From Prevotella sp. P6B1 (GTDB taxonomy: Bacteria > Bacteroidota > Bacteroidia > Bacteroidales > Bacteroidaceae), in assembly GCF_000702825.1 (NCBI RefSeq), contig NZ_JNKF01000010.1:620001-684000 (forward strand): DNA of 64,000 bases, written 5' to 3'. Position numbers and translations under genes: made by a program. The notes below the pieces were generated by a model, which did not search any database, was not told the DNA's origin, and saw only the letters and a list, made by a program, of their open reading frames with translations. How positions within the stretch are numbered: the first letter of the stretch is position 1; every line of letters begins with the position of its first letter. Shown here one piece after another: positions 26,616 through 34,014 of the stretch.

Positions 26616-28010
26616 ATGAAGGTAAAAAGACGTTGGAAATTCCTGATGGCAGCGATAACATTGATAGCTGTTGCAGGTGTGTTTGTAAGTGAACCTACTT
26701 TCGAGTGTGATTGGTCCGTTATTTCAGCGGCCGATGTGGCGTGGCTCATTACGGCCACGATTTTTGTTTTAATGATGACGCCTGGCTTGTCGTTCTTCTA
26801 TGGCGGAATGGTTGGAGCCAAGAACGTGATCTCTACCATGTTGCAGTCGTTCATTGCTATGGGATTGATATCTGTTCTATGGGTAGTGATTGGCTTCTCT
26901 TTATGCTTTGGTGACGACATCGGTGGTGTGATTGGTAATCCTTTGACATTCCTGATGTTCCATGGAGTGGGTGGTGCGGTCTATACTACGCCTGCAGGAC
27001 ATATCTTAGGTGGCGCTTCGATACCGTTGGCCTTGTTTGCACTGTTCCAGATGAAGTTCGCCATCATTACCCCCTCGTTGATAACAGGATCGTTTGCTGA
27101 GCGTGTACGTTTTTCGGCTTACATGTTCTTCATGATGTTCTTTTTCTTCGTCATCTATTGCCCGTTGGCGCACATGACATGGCATCCTGAAGGCTTGTTC
27201 ATGAAGTGGGGTGTTATCGATTTCGCTGGTGGTATTGTGGTGCATGCTTCATCGGGTGTGGCTGCTCTGGCTGGTGCCATCTTCTTAGGGCGCCGTAAGG
27301 CAGAGACACGTAAGAGCGAGCCGGCCAATATCCCATTTGTGCTTCTTGGTGCAGCCATGCTATGGTTGGGATGGTTTGGTTTCAATGCCGGTTCGTCGCT
27401 CCATGCAGATGGTGTTGCCATCAAGGCTTTCCTGAATACCAATACGGCATCGGCCACTGCCATGATGACCTGGATATTCTTCGACTGCCTACGCGGTCGT
27501 AAACCATCGGCCATGGGTGCGGCTGTAGGTTGTGTGGTTGGTCTGGTGGCCATTACACCGTCGGCGGGCTATGTCACTGTTGGTCAGAGCATATTTATCG
27601 CTTTCGTCATCACGCTGATCTGTAACATCGCCGTTTACTGGCGCTCGCGTAGCAGCATCGACGATGCCCTTGACGTATTTCCAACCCATGGTACTGGTGG
27701 TATCTTCGGTACCGTGTTGACAGGTATCTTTATTCAGGAAGGATTGATAGCCGGCACATGGGATGGCGTTGTTGTCTTTCTTTATCATCTGCTGGCCATT
27801 GTCATTGTGTTCACCTATACATTCGCTATGAGTTGGCTGGGTTACAAACTTATCGATCATCTCATCCCGATGCGTGTCTCGGCCTACAGTGAGAAGGTGG
27901 GTCTCGACTTCTCGCAACATGATGAACACTACGGACTGGCTCATATCGGTGAGCGCGAATTAGCAGAGTATGAAGAGCATATCAGAGAGAAATATAACAT
28001 GAGTACATAA
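26616..28010 (+). CDS. amt: Ammonium transporter (Amt/AmtB family)
   Basis: This protein of about 464 residues, starting at ATG 26616 (MKVKRRWKF), is an inner-membrane ammonium channel. The first hydrophobic segment may be a signal sequence. Family features are ADVAWLITATIFVLMMTPGLSFFYGG near the N-terminus, the signature DFAGGIVVHASSGVAAL with the first pore His, and FPTHGTGGIFGTVLTGIF with the second. The start was chosen because the -7 promoter at 26581 lies inside the longer frame. No glnK-type gene is next to it, which is unusual. Instead, 18 bp later begins an ATP-grasp/alpha-E/transglutaminase operon, suggesting that ammonium uptake and that pathway are made together. Confidence 0.93.
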   Translation: MKVKRRWKFLMAAITLIAVAGVFVSEPTFECDWSVISAADVAWLITATIFVLMMTPGLSFFYGGMVGAKNVISTMLQSFIAMGLISVLWVVIGFSLCFGDDIGGVIGNPLTFLMFHGVGGAVYTTPAGHILGGASIPLALFALFQMKFAIITPSLITGSFAERVRFSAYMFFMMFFFFVIYCPLAHMTWHPEGLFMKWGVIDFAGGIVVHASSGVAALAGAIFLGRRKAETRKSEPANIPFVLLGAAMLWLGWFGFNAGSSLHADGVAIKAFLNTNTASATAMMTWIFFDCLRGRKPSAMGAAVGCVVGLVAITPSAGYVTVGQSIFIAFVITLICNIAVYWRSRSSIDDALDVFPTHGTGGIFGTVLTGIFIQEGLIAGTWDGVVVFLYHLLAIVIVFTYTFAMSWLGYKLIDHLIPMRVSAYSEKVGLDFSQHDEHYGLAHIGERELAEYEEHIREKYNMST

Positions 28011-28028
28011 TTTAATAAGGTGTTGCCT

Positions 28029-29357
28029 ATGAGTATCAGGATAACGGAATTGACAGACAGTCGCGACACTGTTAACAGATGGATGGAGCGTTATGGCGTA
28101 CGCTTCGGTGTGTATAAGAATGGTATTTTTAACGAGCAATTGTTTCCTTTCGATCCCATTCCCCGAATCATCGGAAAGGATGACTGGAGTTATCTGGAAC
28201 AGGGACTTAAACAGCGGGTACAGGCACTGAACCTCTTTCTATGGGATGTTTATCACGAAAAGAAAATTATAAATGATGGTATCGTGCCCGAGGAGTTCGT
28301 CTATTCGTCGAAAGGCTATCTGCCAGAGTGCGAGCGTATTAACCCGACAGGTGGCGTGTATGCCCATATTGCGGGTATCGACTTGGTTGAAGGAAAAGAC
28401 GGCCAATGGTATGTGTTAGAGGATAACCTGCGCATACCAAGTGGCGCCAGCTATCCCATGATTGCACGACAGATTACACGGCGGGTGTCACCTGCAACCT
28501 TTGCTTCGAACAGCATTGCTGATAACCGCAACTATGTGGAGTTGCTACGCGTGATGATGGACGAGATGAACAACGGACGAGGCATTTCTGTGATACTGAC
28601 TCCCGGTCGCTACAACTCTGCTTACTTCGAGCACTCCTATCTGGCAGAGAAGACGGGCGCAACATTGGCTTACCCAGGCGACCTGTTTGTAGAAGACAAC
28701 AAGGTGTATTACACAGGTATCTACAAAGAACGTACCCGTGTGGGGTGTATCTATCGTCGTGTCAGTGATGAATATATGGATCCGATGGTATTCGAAGCCT
28801 CATCGTTGCTGGGCGTTCCCAATGTGATGCAAGCTTACAAAGCCGGCAATGTGGCATTGGTAAATGCAATAGGAAATGGTGTGGCTGATGATAAAGGTAT
28901 CTACTATTTCGTACCGAAGATGATAGAATATTATTTGGGTGAGAAGCCCATCCTGCAGAATGCACCCACCTACTTGCCTTATTATAAGGCGGACCACGAC
29001 TTTGTGCTGGAAAACATACAGCGCCTGGTGATAAAGGATGTGTCAGAGGCTGGCGGTTATGGTGTGGTGTTCGGTAAGGATCTGACGGAAAAGCAACTCA
29101 ACGAACTGCGGGGCCTAATCGTTGATCAGCCGCGACGCTGGATAGCTCAGGAGATAATCGACTTCAAAGACCTGGAGGTGCTCGACGAACAAGGGCTTGT
29201 TGAGCGTAAAGCTGACCTGCGTGCTTTTGTAGTCAGTGGTAAAGAGACTAAGGTGTGGTGTAGCGGTCTGACCCGCTTCTCCCGAAATCCTGACTCCTTT
29301 GTGGTTAACTCCTCACAGGGAGGTGGCTTTAAGGATACGTGGATAATGGAACAATAA
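28029..29357 (+). CDS. Circularly permuted type 2 ATP-grasp protein
   Basis: This 442-residue protein starts at ATG 28029 (MSIRITEL); a GTG three codons earlier is less likely. It belongs to the circularly permuted ATP-grasp family (DUF404/DUF407 type), proposed amide-bond-forming ligases. Motifs visible: VLEDNLRIPSGASYP near residues 129-143, VIKDVSEAGGYGVVFGK near 334, RKADLRAFVV near 394, and the C-terminal NSSQGGGFKDTW. ATP-grasp enzymes activate a carboxylate as acyl-phosphate and join it to an amine. The partner alpha-E gene follows after 19 bp. The product is unknown; by analogy it may be a peptide-like metabolite or protein modification. It is cytoplasmic. Confidence 0.9.
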   Translation: MSIRITELTDSRDTVNRWMERYGVRFGVYKNGIFNEQLFPFDPIPRIIGKDDWSYLEQGLKQRVQALNLFLWDVYHEKKIINDGIVPEEFVYSSKGYLPECERINPTGGVYAHIAGIDLVEGKDGQWYVLEDNLRIPSGASYPMIARQITRRVSPATFASNSIADNRNYVELLRVMMDEMNNGRGISVILTPGRYNSAYFEHSYLAEKTGATLAYPGDLFVEDNKVYYTGIYKERTRVGCIYRRVSDEYMDPMVFEASSLLGVPNVMQAYKAGNVALVNAIGNGVADDKGIYYFVPKMIEYYLGEKPILQNAPTYLPYYKADHDFVLENIQRLVIKDVSEAGGYGVVFGKDLTEKQLNELRGLIVDQPRRWIAQEIIDFKDLEVLDEQGLVERKADLRAFVVSGKETKVWCSGLTRFSRNPDSFVVNSSQGGGFKDTWIMEQ

Positions 29358-29376
29358 CACATTAATAGACAACGGA

Positions 29377-30075
29377 ATGGAAAAGAATACAATTATATCG
29401 GCCAACAAGGCTAACTGCCTGTTTTGGTTAGGACGTTATGAGGAACGCGTGTATATAACCCTTCATCTGCTTCGAAAGTGCTATGACATGATGATTGATG
29501 GCGAGATTGATGACTATCTGCCTATCTGGACAAAACTCGATGTCTTGGGGGTATATGGTACGAACGATGAGTTCACACAGGGTATGATGTATGACGATGC
29601 GAATCCGGGTTCTATCATGGCAGCACAGACAAAGGCAATGGATAACGCCATCTTGCTGCGTGAGGAAATCATGTCGGAGACATTAAGTTATCTGGAAATG
29701 AGCGTAGCCCTGATAAAGAAATGTCGTGAAGAGAAGAACACAAATGTGATGCAGTTGCAGCCTGTTATCGACTGGTCGTTGGCCTTCTGGGGAGCAGCCG
29801 AACAGCGTCTGCATAATCATAAAGCCCTTTATATCATGATGATGGGGCGCAATATTGAGAACCTCGATATGCTCCTTCGTTTCGAATATGATTATTCGCG
29901 TATTGCACAGGCCTATGATTCGGTGAAGCACTATTCACGCTTACTGCCTGGTCTGCTCGATGAAAATATGGAGAGTCAACTGGATCAGCTGATTATCAGT
30001 CAGAAATTTCATCTCAGCGATGTAGAGTACAAGAACAAACTGTTGGCATTCGTCAATCAGTTGACAAGGGTTTAG
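29377..30075 (+). CDS. Alpha-E domain protein (DUF403)
   Basis: This 232-residue all-helical protein starts with the family motif SANKANCLFWLGRYEERVY. Further family-like features are DDANPGSIMAAQTKAMDNA and helices around NIENLDMLLRFEYDYSRI. Alpha-E proteins almost always sit beside circularly permuted ATP-grasp proteins and are thought to act with them; the reaction is not known. It is shorter than the roughly 310-residue form often seen, so a C-terminal part may be missing or trimmed in this lineage. It lies 19 bp after the ATP-grasp gene and 9 bp before the transglutaminase gene. No signal peptide. Confidence 0.88.
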   Translation: MEKNTIISANKANCLFWLGRYEERVYITLHLLRKCYDMMIDGEIDDYLPIWTKLDVLGVYGTNDEFTQGMMYDDANPGSIMAAQTKAMDNAILLREEIMSETLSYLEMSVALIKKCREEKNTNVMQLQPVIDWSLAFWGAAEQRLHNHKALYIMMMGRNIENLDMLLRFEYDYSRIAQAYDSVKHYSRLLPGLLDENMESQLDQLIISQKFHLSDVEYKNKLLAFVNQLTRV

Positions 30076-30084
30076 GCTGTTAGG

Positions 30085-30858
30085 ATGAGACGCTATCTTT
30101 ATAATTATCAGACCATTGTAACCTTCAGTGAGCCGGTGTCGGGACATTCGGTGATGCTGCGTTGTCAGCCTGCAGCCAACGCCTTTCAAACTATCGAGCA
30201 GGAACACGTAGTAGCATCGCCCGACTACTGGCTGACTGCCGGTACCGATGCTTTTGGTAACCGTATCCTCTTCGGAGGAGCCAACGAGCCACACTCGGTG
30301 TTTGCCTACGTCAGCACAGGGATTGTAGCTGTGGACACCTATTTCCTGAAACAGCGTGGTGAAAACATGATGCTGTATAATCAATCCTCGCAACTGACAA
30401 GCGTCAACGACGCGATGAAAGAAGTTGCTATGGTTGAGACAGGAATGTCAACGGTTGAGAAGGCCCAACTACTGTGTCACAGGGTTTACGAAATGCTGTC
30501 CTATGTACCAGAGACCACTACGGTCGAAACGCCTGCTTGCGATGTGTTCAGCAAACAGTGTGGCGTATGTCAGGACTATGCCCACCTGATGATAGCTTTT
30601 TGTCGGGCTAATGGGCTGCCAGCCCGTTATGTGAATGGTTTCCTGGAAGGTACTGGACAGACGCATGCGTGGGTAGAGGTGTTCGATGGCTATAGTTGGC
30701 AAGGCTATGATCCCACTCACGACCGTGCCCAGTTGCTGCAGGGCTATGTCAAGATTGCGCATGGACGCGACTCAGCCGACTGTCCCGTCAGTCGTGGAAT
30801 CTTCTGCGGACATGCAGTACAACAAACACAAATCAGTGTAACACTACAAGAATTATGA
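30085..30858 (+). CDS. Transglutaminase-like cysteine peptidase-fold protein
   Basis: This 257-residue protein has an N-terminal beta-rich domain (residues 1-115, the transglutaminase-associated N region) and a transglutaminase core. The catalytic triad is readable: Cys162 in CGVCQDYAHL, His194 in QTHAWVEVF and Asp209 in GYDPTHD. There is no signal peptide, so it acts in the cytoplasm unless exported otherwise. In ATP-grasp/alpha-E clusters this enzyme is expected to cut or transfer amide bonds. Its stop overlaps the next ATG by 4 nt. The triad is intact, so it should be active. Confidence 0.9.
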   Translation: MRRYLYNYQTIVTFSEPVSGHSVMLRCQPAANAFQTIEQEHVVASPDYWLTAGTDAFGNRILFGGANEPHSVFAYVSTGIVAVDTYFLKQRGENMMLYNQSSQLTSVNDAMKEVAMVETGMSTVEKAQLLCHRVYEMLSYVPETTTVETPACDVFSKQCGVCQDYAHLMIAFCRANGLPARYVNGFLEGTGQTHAWVEVFDGYSWQGYDPTHDRAQLLQGYVKIAHGRDSADCPVSRGIFCGHAVQQTQISVTLQEL

Positions 30859-31790
30859 TAAAGACGATTGTATCAACAGAACTGCCTGTAGATGAGCAGT
30901 TCCGCATTCGCAAGAATGTGATTCAGCATGGCAGGGAGGGCCTGCGATTCTGTGTGGTAACAGGAACTCACGGCGATGAGCTCGAAGGCCAGATGGTGTG
31001 CTACGAACTGGCGCGCATGGTGGGAGAGCATCCGGAATTACTGAATGGTACGTTGGAAATATATCCAGCACTGAACCCGCTAGGTATCGATACAATCCAG
31101 CGTGGCATACCTAACTTCGATCTGGATATGAACCGTATTTTCCCTGGTGACCCTCAGGGGACGATGGCCGAACAAACGGCACATGCTATCATCGAGGATA
31201 TCAAAGGGGCTGATATGGTGATTGATATTCATTCCAGCAATCTCTATCTGCGGGAGACGCCACAGGTGCGTATCAACGTACAGGACGCTGAGTGGTTGGT
31301 GCCCTTTGCCGAACATCTTGGAATGGACTTTGTTTGGGTGCACGATGCTGCCACCGTCCTTGAGGCTACGTTAGCCCACTCGCTAAACAGTACGGGTACA
31401 CCGTGCCTGGTGGTAGAGATGGGTGTCGGTCAGCGTATCAATCATAAGATGTGTCAGCGGTTGGTGTCTGGCATCCTGCACTTGATGCAACGGATGGGGA
31501 TGTGGAAAGGCGAGGTGGCAGCCAGCATGCCAAGGTCCATCATTTGTCAAGGTGACAGTGTGACATTCCTTAATGCGGAGACGTCTGGGGTGTTTTTGAC
31601 AGAGATGAAGTGTGGTGTTCATATTACGAAAGGACAGGTTCTTGGGCAAATCGTTGATCCACTGCGCGGAAAGGTGCTGAGTACAGTCAAATCGCCTGTT
31701 GATGGCTATCTGTTCACAATACGTGCCTATCCTATTGTGTATGAAGGATCGCTCATGGCACGAATCTTTAATTCTGAAGCAAAACAATGA
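30855..31790 (+). CDS. M14-family AstE/AspA-like zinc carboxypeptidase, intact
   Basis: This 311-residue protein belongs to the succinylglutamate desuccinylase/aspartoacylase branch of M14. Zinc ligands are His39 and Glu42 in GTHGDELEG and His126 in VIDIHSSN; the catalytic Glu is E188 in VVEMGVGQ; DMNRIFPG carries the substrate-binding Arg. The C-terminal 80 residues form the barrel-sandwich domain (GVFLTEMKCGVHITKGQVLGQI). It would remove an acyl or amino-acid group from an amide substrate, perhaps the product of the ATP-grasp step. It overlaps both neighbours by 4 nt and is followed by a paralogue without the active-site residues. Confidence 0.9.
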   Translation: MIKTIVSTELPVDEQFRIRKNVIQHGREGLRFCVVTGTHGDELEGQMVCYELARMVGEHPELLNGTLEIYPALNPLGIDTIQRGIPNFDLDMNRIFPGDPQGTMAEQTAHAIIEDIKGADMVIDIHSSNLYLRETPQVRINVQDAEWLVPFAEHLGMDFVWVHDAATVLEATLAHSLNSTGTPCLVVEMGVGQRINHKMCQRLVSGILHLMQRMGMWKGEVAASMPRSIICQGDSVTFLNAETSGVFLTEMKCGVHITKGQVLGQIVDPLRGKVLSTVKSPVDGYLFTIRAYPIVYEGSLMARIFNSEAKQ

Positions 31791-32719
31791 GAGAAGAGAC
31801 TATTTTTGATATGACGTCGCCCAGCCGCGACAGCTTCCGCATTACAGGCTACCGCTTTGGTGAAGGCGCTAAAACACTGGCTATTGTTGGAGCTATGAGG
31901 GGCGACGAGGTGCAGCAACAGTACATCTGTGCGCAGTTGGTGAATCGATTGGCCTTGATTGAACAGCATAATGGGATTTCTGAGGGTAAGAGCATCTTGG
32001 TGATACCTTCCTGTAACCCGTTCTCAATGAATGTGAGTAGCCGTTTCTGGGCCATGGATAATACAGATATCAACCGTATGTTTCCTGGCTATAGCGCAGG
32101 TGAGACAACACAACGTATAGCAGCTGCTGTTTTTGAGGCCTTGACAGGTTTTCAGTATGGAATCCAGTTGGCCAGCTATTATGTGCCAGGTAACTTTATT
32201 CCCCATGTCAGGATGTTGAAGACTGGCTATGAGGATGTAGATACAGCCCGTCTGTTTGGTATGCGCTATGTAACGGTTTATAAACCTCGTCCTTTCGATA
32301 CTACACTGCTGAATTACAACTGGCAGCTGTGGGGCACGAAAGCGTTTTCGATTTATGCTGGGAAAACCAGTCGCATCGATCAGACGGCTGGGGGCGAAAC
32401 GGTTGATGCCATTCTGCGTATGATGAGCCGAACAGACATCATCACCACGGGCTCGGCGGGTGCCGCCTATGAGTCGGTTGTTGTCGATGAGGCTGTGTTC
32501 CATCATGTAAAAGCACGTCGTGCGGGCATCTTTATCCGCTTGGTAGATGTTGGCGATCGTGTGCATCCTGGTCAGTCGTTAGCTCATATTATACATCCAT
32601 ATAACGGACAGATCCTTAACGATATCAAAGCCACGACAGAGGGAACGGTCTTTTTTGCTCATAACCGACCGGTGGTGTTGCAGAATGCTTTGTTGTTTAA
32701 ATTGCATATCAGAGACTGA
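31787..32719 (+). CDS. M14 AstE/AspA-like paralogue without catalytic residues (probable pseudoenzyme)
   Basis: This 310-residue protein follows the same layout as the preceding M14 gene, including a C-terminal barrel-sandwich (GIFIRLVDVGDRVHPGQSLAHI). The active site is gone: the HxxE motif reads AMRGDEV (His to Arg), the third-ligand region reads IQLASYY where the paralogue has DIHSSN, and the catalytic Glu region reads SIYAGKTSR. The NRMFPG motif survives. It is therefore probably a binding or regulatory subunit that pairs with the active enzyme, rather than a hydrolase. The reading frame is intact and overlaps the preceding stop by 4 nt, so it is not a decayed gene. It is the last gene of the operon. 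Confidence 0.8.
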   Translation: MREETIFDMTSPSRDSFRITGYRFGEGAKTLAIVGAMRGDEVQQQYICAQLVNRLALIEQHNGISEGKSILVIPSCNPFSMNVSSRFWAMDNTDINRMFPGYSAGETTQRIAAAVFEALTGFQYGIQLASYYVPGNFIPHVRMLKTGYEDVDTARLFGMRYVTVYKPRPFDTTLLNYNWQLWGTKAFSIYAGKTSRIDQTAGGETVDAILRMMSRTDIITTGSAGAAYESVVVDEAVFHHVKARRAGIFIRLVDVGDRVHPGQSLAHIIHPYNGQILNDIKATTEGTVFFAHNRPVVLQNALLFKLHIRD

Positions 32720-32753
32720 ATCAGGTGCGGATGGTCAAAAAACTGGCAGATTA

Positions 32754-32785
32754 TTTGGTAGATACGGCAGAATAGTGTAACTTTG
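32754..32785 (+). promoter_or_regulatory. Full -33/-7 promoter of the sialidase-fold gene
   Basis: TTTG at 32754-32757 and TAACTTTG at 32778-32785 are 20 bp apart, matching the Bacteroidota consensus. The ATG at 32808 is 22 bp downstream. This separates the gene from the operon that ends at 32719. Confidence 0.7.
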
Positions 32786-32807
32786 CATCTGTAAAAACTA
32801 CTTAAGG

Positions 32808-33965
32808 ATGAAAACGTTACTACTGATATTGTTGACTTTTTATGGTGTGCAGTTCACGGCTTCTGCTCAGCAACAGGCTCCCTATATCCCTGTCGGTGTG
32901 ATTGATACCACTCAGTACGAAACTGTGGGACTGAAACCTATAGTAGGTGTGAAGACGGTGACGGTATTTAAAGCCTCCGAAGCGTCCGACCATTATGCCA
33001 ATGGCGTTGTGCTGGCTGCGTTTAAAGGAGCATTGTACTGTATGTGGCAAAGTTCTCCAAAAGATGAGGACAGCGACGATACCCGTGTGCTTTATAGCAT
33101 CAGCACCGATGAAGGCAACTCATGGAGCAAGCCCATGGTGTTAGCTGCACCTAATCAGGATTGCTATTGTACTTCGGGTGGTTGGCTGGTAAACGGCGAT
33201 ACACTACTTGCTTTTATTGATATTTGGCAGAAAGGACTTTCGCCACGAGGCGGCAAGACCTGCTACATGACAAGTGCCGACGGACTCTCGTGGAGCATAA
33301 TGCAGCCAGTAAGAATGGCCGATGGCAGCGAGATGAATGGCGTGTTGGAACAAGACCCCTACCGCCTGCCCGACGGGCGTATCATAGGTGCTACTCATTT
33401 TATGTCAGGATTGCATCTCTGTCCTGTATATACTGATGATCCGCGAGGCATCAGTGGCTGGCACAAAGGAGAGTTTGAATACAAGGATTTGGGTAAGACA
33501 TCGCGTGAGATAGAGCCCAGTCAGTATGTGCGCCCCGACGGCACTATCGTGATGCTGTTCCGCGACCAAAGTAGTAGCTTTCGTAAACTGGCGTCTGAAA
33601 GCAAGGATAGGGGATTGACCTGGACTCGACCAATGTTAACCTCTTTCCCGGATGCACGCACCAAACAGTGTGCAGGCAATCTGCCTGATGGCACGTTGTT
33701 TATCGTCAGCTGTCCGGTTCCTGCCAAACGTCGCTGGCCGCTCGTACTGCATTTGAGTAGCGATGGCAAGAACTTTGATAAAGCAGTTTTACTACGTAGT
33801 GGTGCAGCAGACGATTTGCCACCACGGCGCTATGATGGCCGGTACAAGACTCCTGGCTATAGCTACCCCAAGGCCTTGGTCTATCAAAATCGGCTCTATG
33901 TTGGCTATTCTACAAACAAGGAAGACGTGGAATGCACAATTTTCCCCTTTTCTTTGTTGTTTTAA
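32808..33965 (+). CDS. Secreted sialidase-fold (BNR repeat) protein
   Basis: This 385-residue protein has a signal peptide (cleavage near TASAQ, residue 21) and a six-bladed sialidase-like propeller. Asp-box repeats are visible: STDEGNSWSKP, SADGLSWS, SKDRGLTWTRP and SSDGKNFDK. It could be a sialidase, but its neighbours are pectin genes, so another glycosidase or lyase on the same fold, such as an exo-arabinanase-type enzyme, is possible. Candidate acidic residues lie in GVLEQDPYRLPDGR and REIEPSQYVRPDG. Its leader and signal peptide are about 86% identical at DNA level to those of the esterase at 43303. A regulator gene begins 49 bp downstream. Confidence 0.7.
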   Translation: MKTLLLILLTFYGVQFTASAQQQAPYIPVGVIDTTQYETVGLKPIVGVKTVTVFKASEASDHYANGVVLAAFKGALYCMWQSSPKDEDSDDTRVLYSISTDEGNSWSKPMVLAAPNQDCYCTSGGWLVNGDTLLAFIDIWQKGLSPRGGKTCYMTSADGLSWSIMQPVRMADGSEMNGVLEQDPYRLPDGRIIGATHFMSGLHLCPVYTDDPRGISGWHKGEFEYKDLGKTSREIEPSQYVRPDGTIVMLFRDQSSSFRKLASESKDRGLTWTRPMLTSFPDARTKQCAGNLPDGTLFIVSCPVPAKRRWPLVLHLSSDGKNFDKAVLLRSGAADDLPPRRYDGRYKTPGYSYPKALVYQNRLYVGYSTNKEDVECTIFPFSLLF

Positions 33966-33985
33966 CAAAAAAAGTAGTATCTTTG
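33953..33985 (+). promoter_or_regulatory. Full -33/-7 promoter of the membrane AraC sensor
   Basis: TTTG at 33953-33956 and TATCTTTG at 33978-33985 are 21 bp apart. The -33 lies within the end of the upstream coding sequence. The ATG at 34015 follows 29 bp after the -7. Confidence 0.65.
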
Positions 33986-34014
33986 CCACCCGAAAAGACT
34001 AATAAACGGAACCG

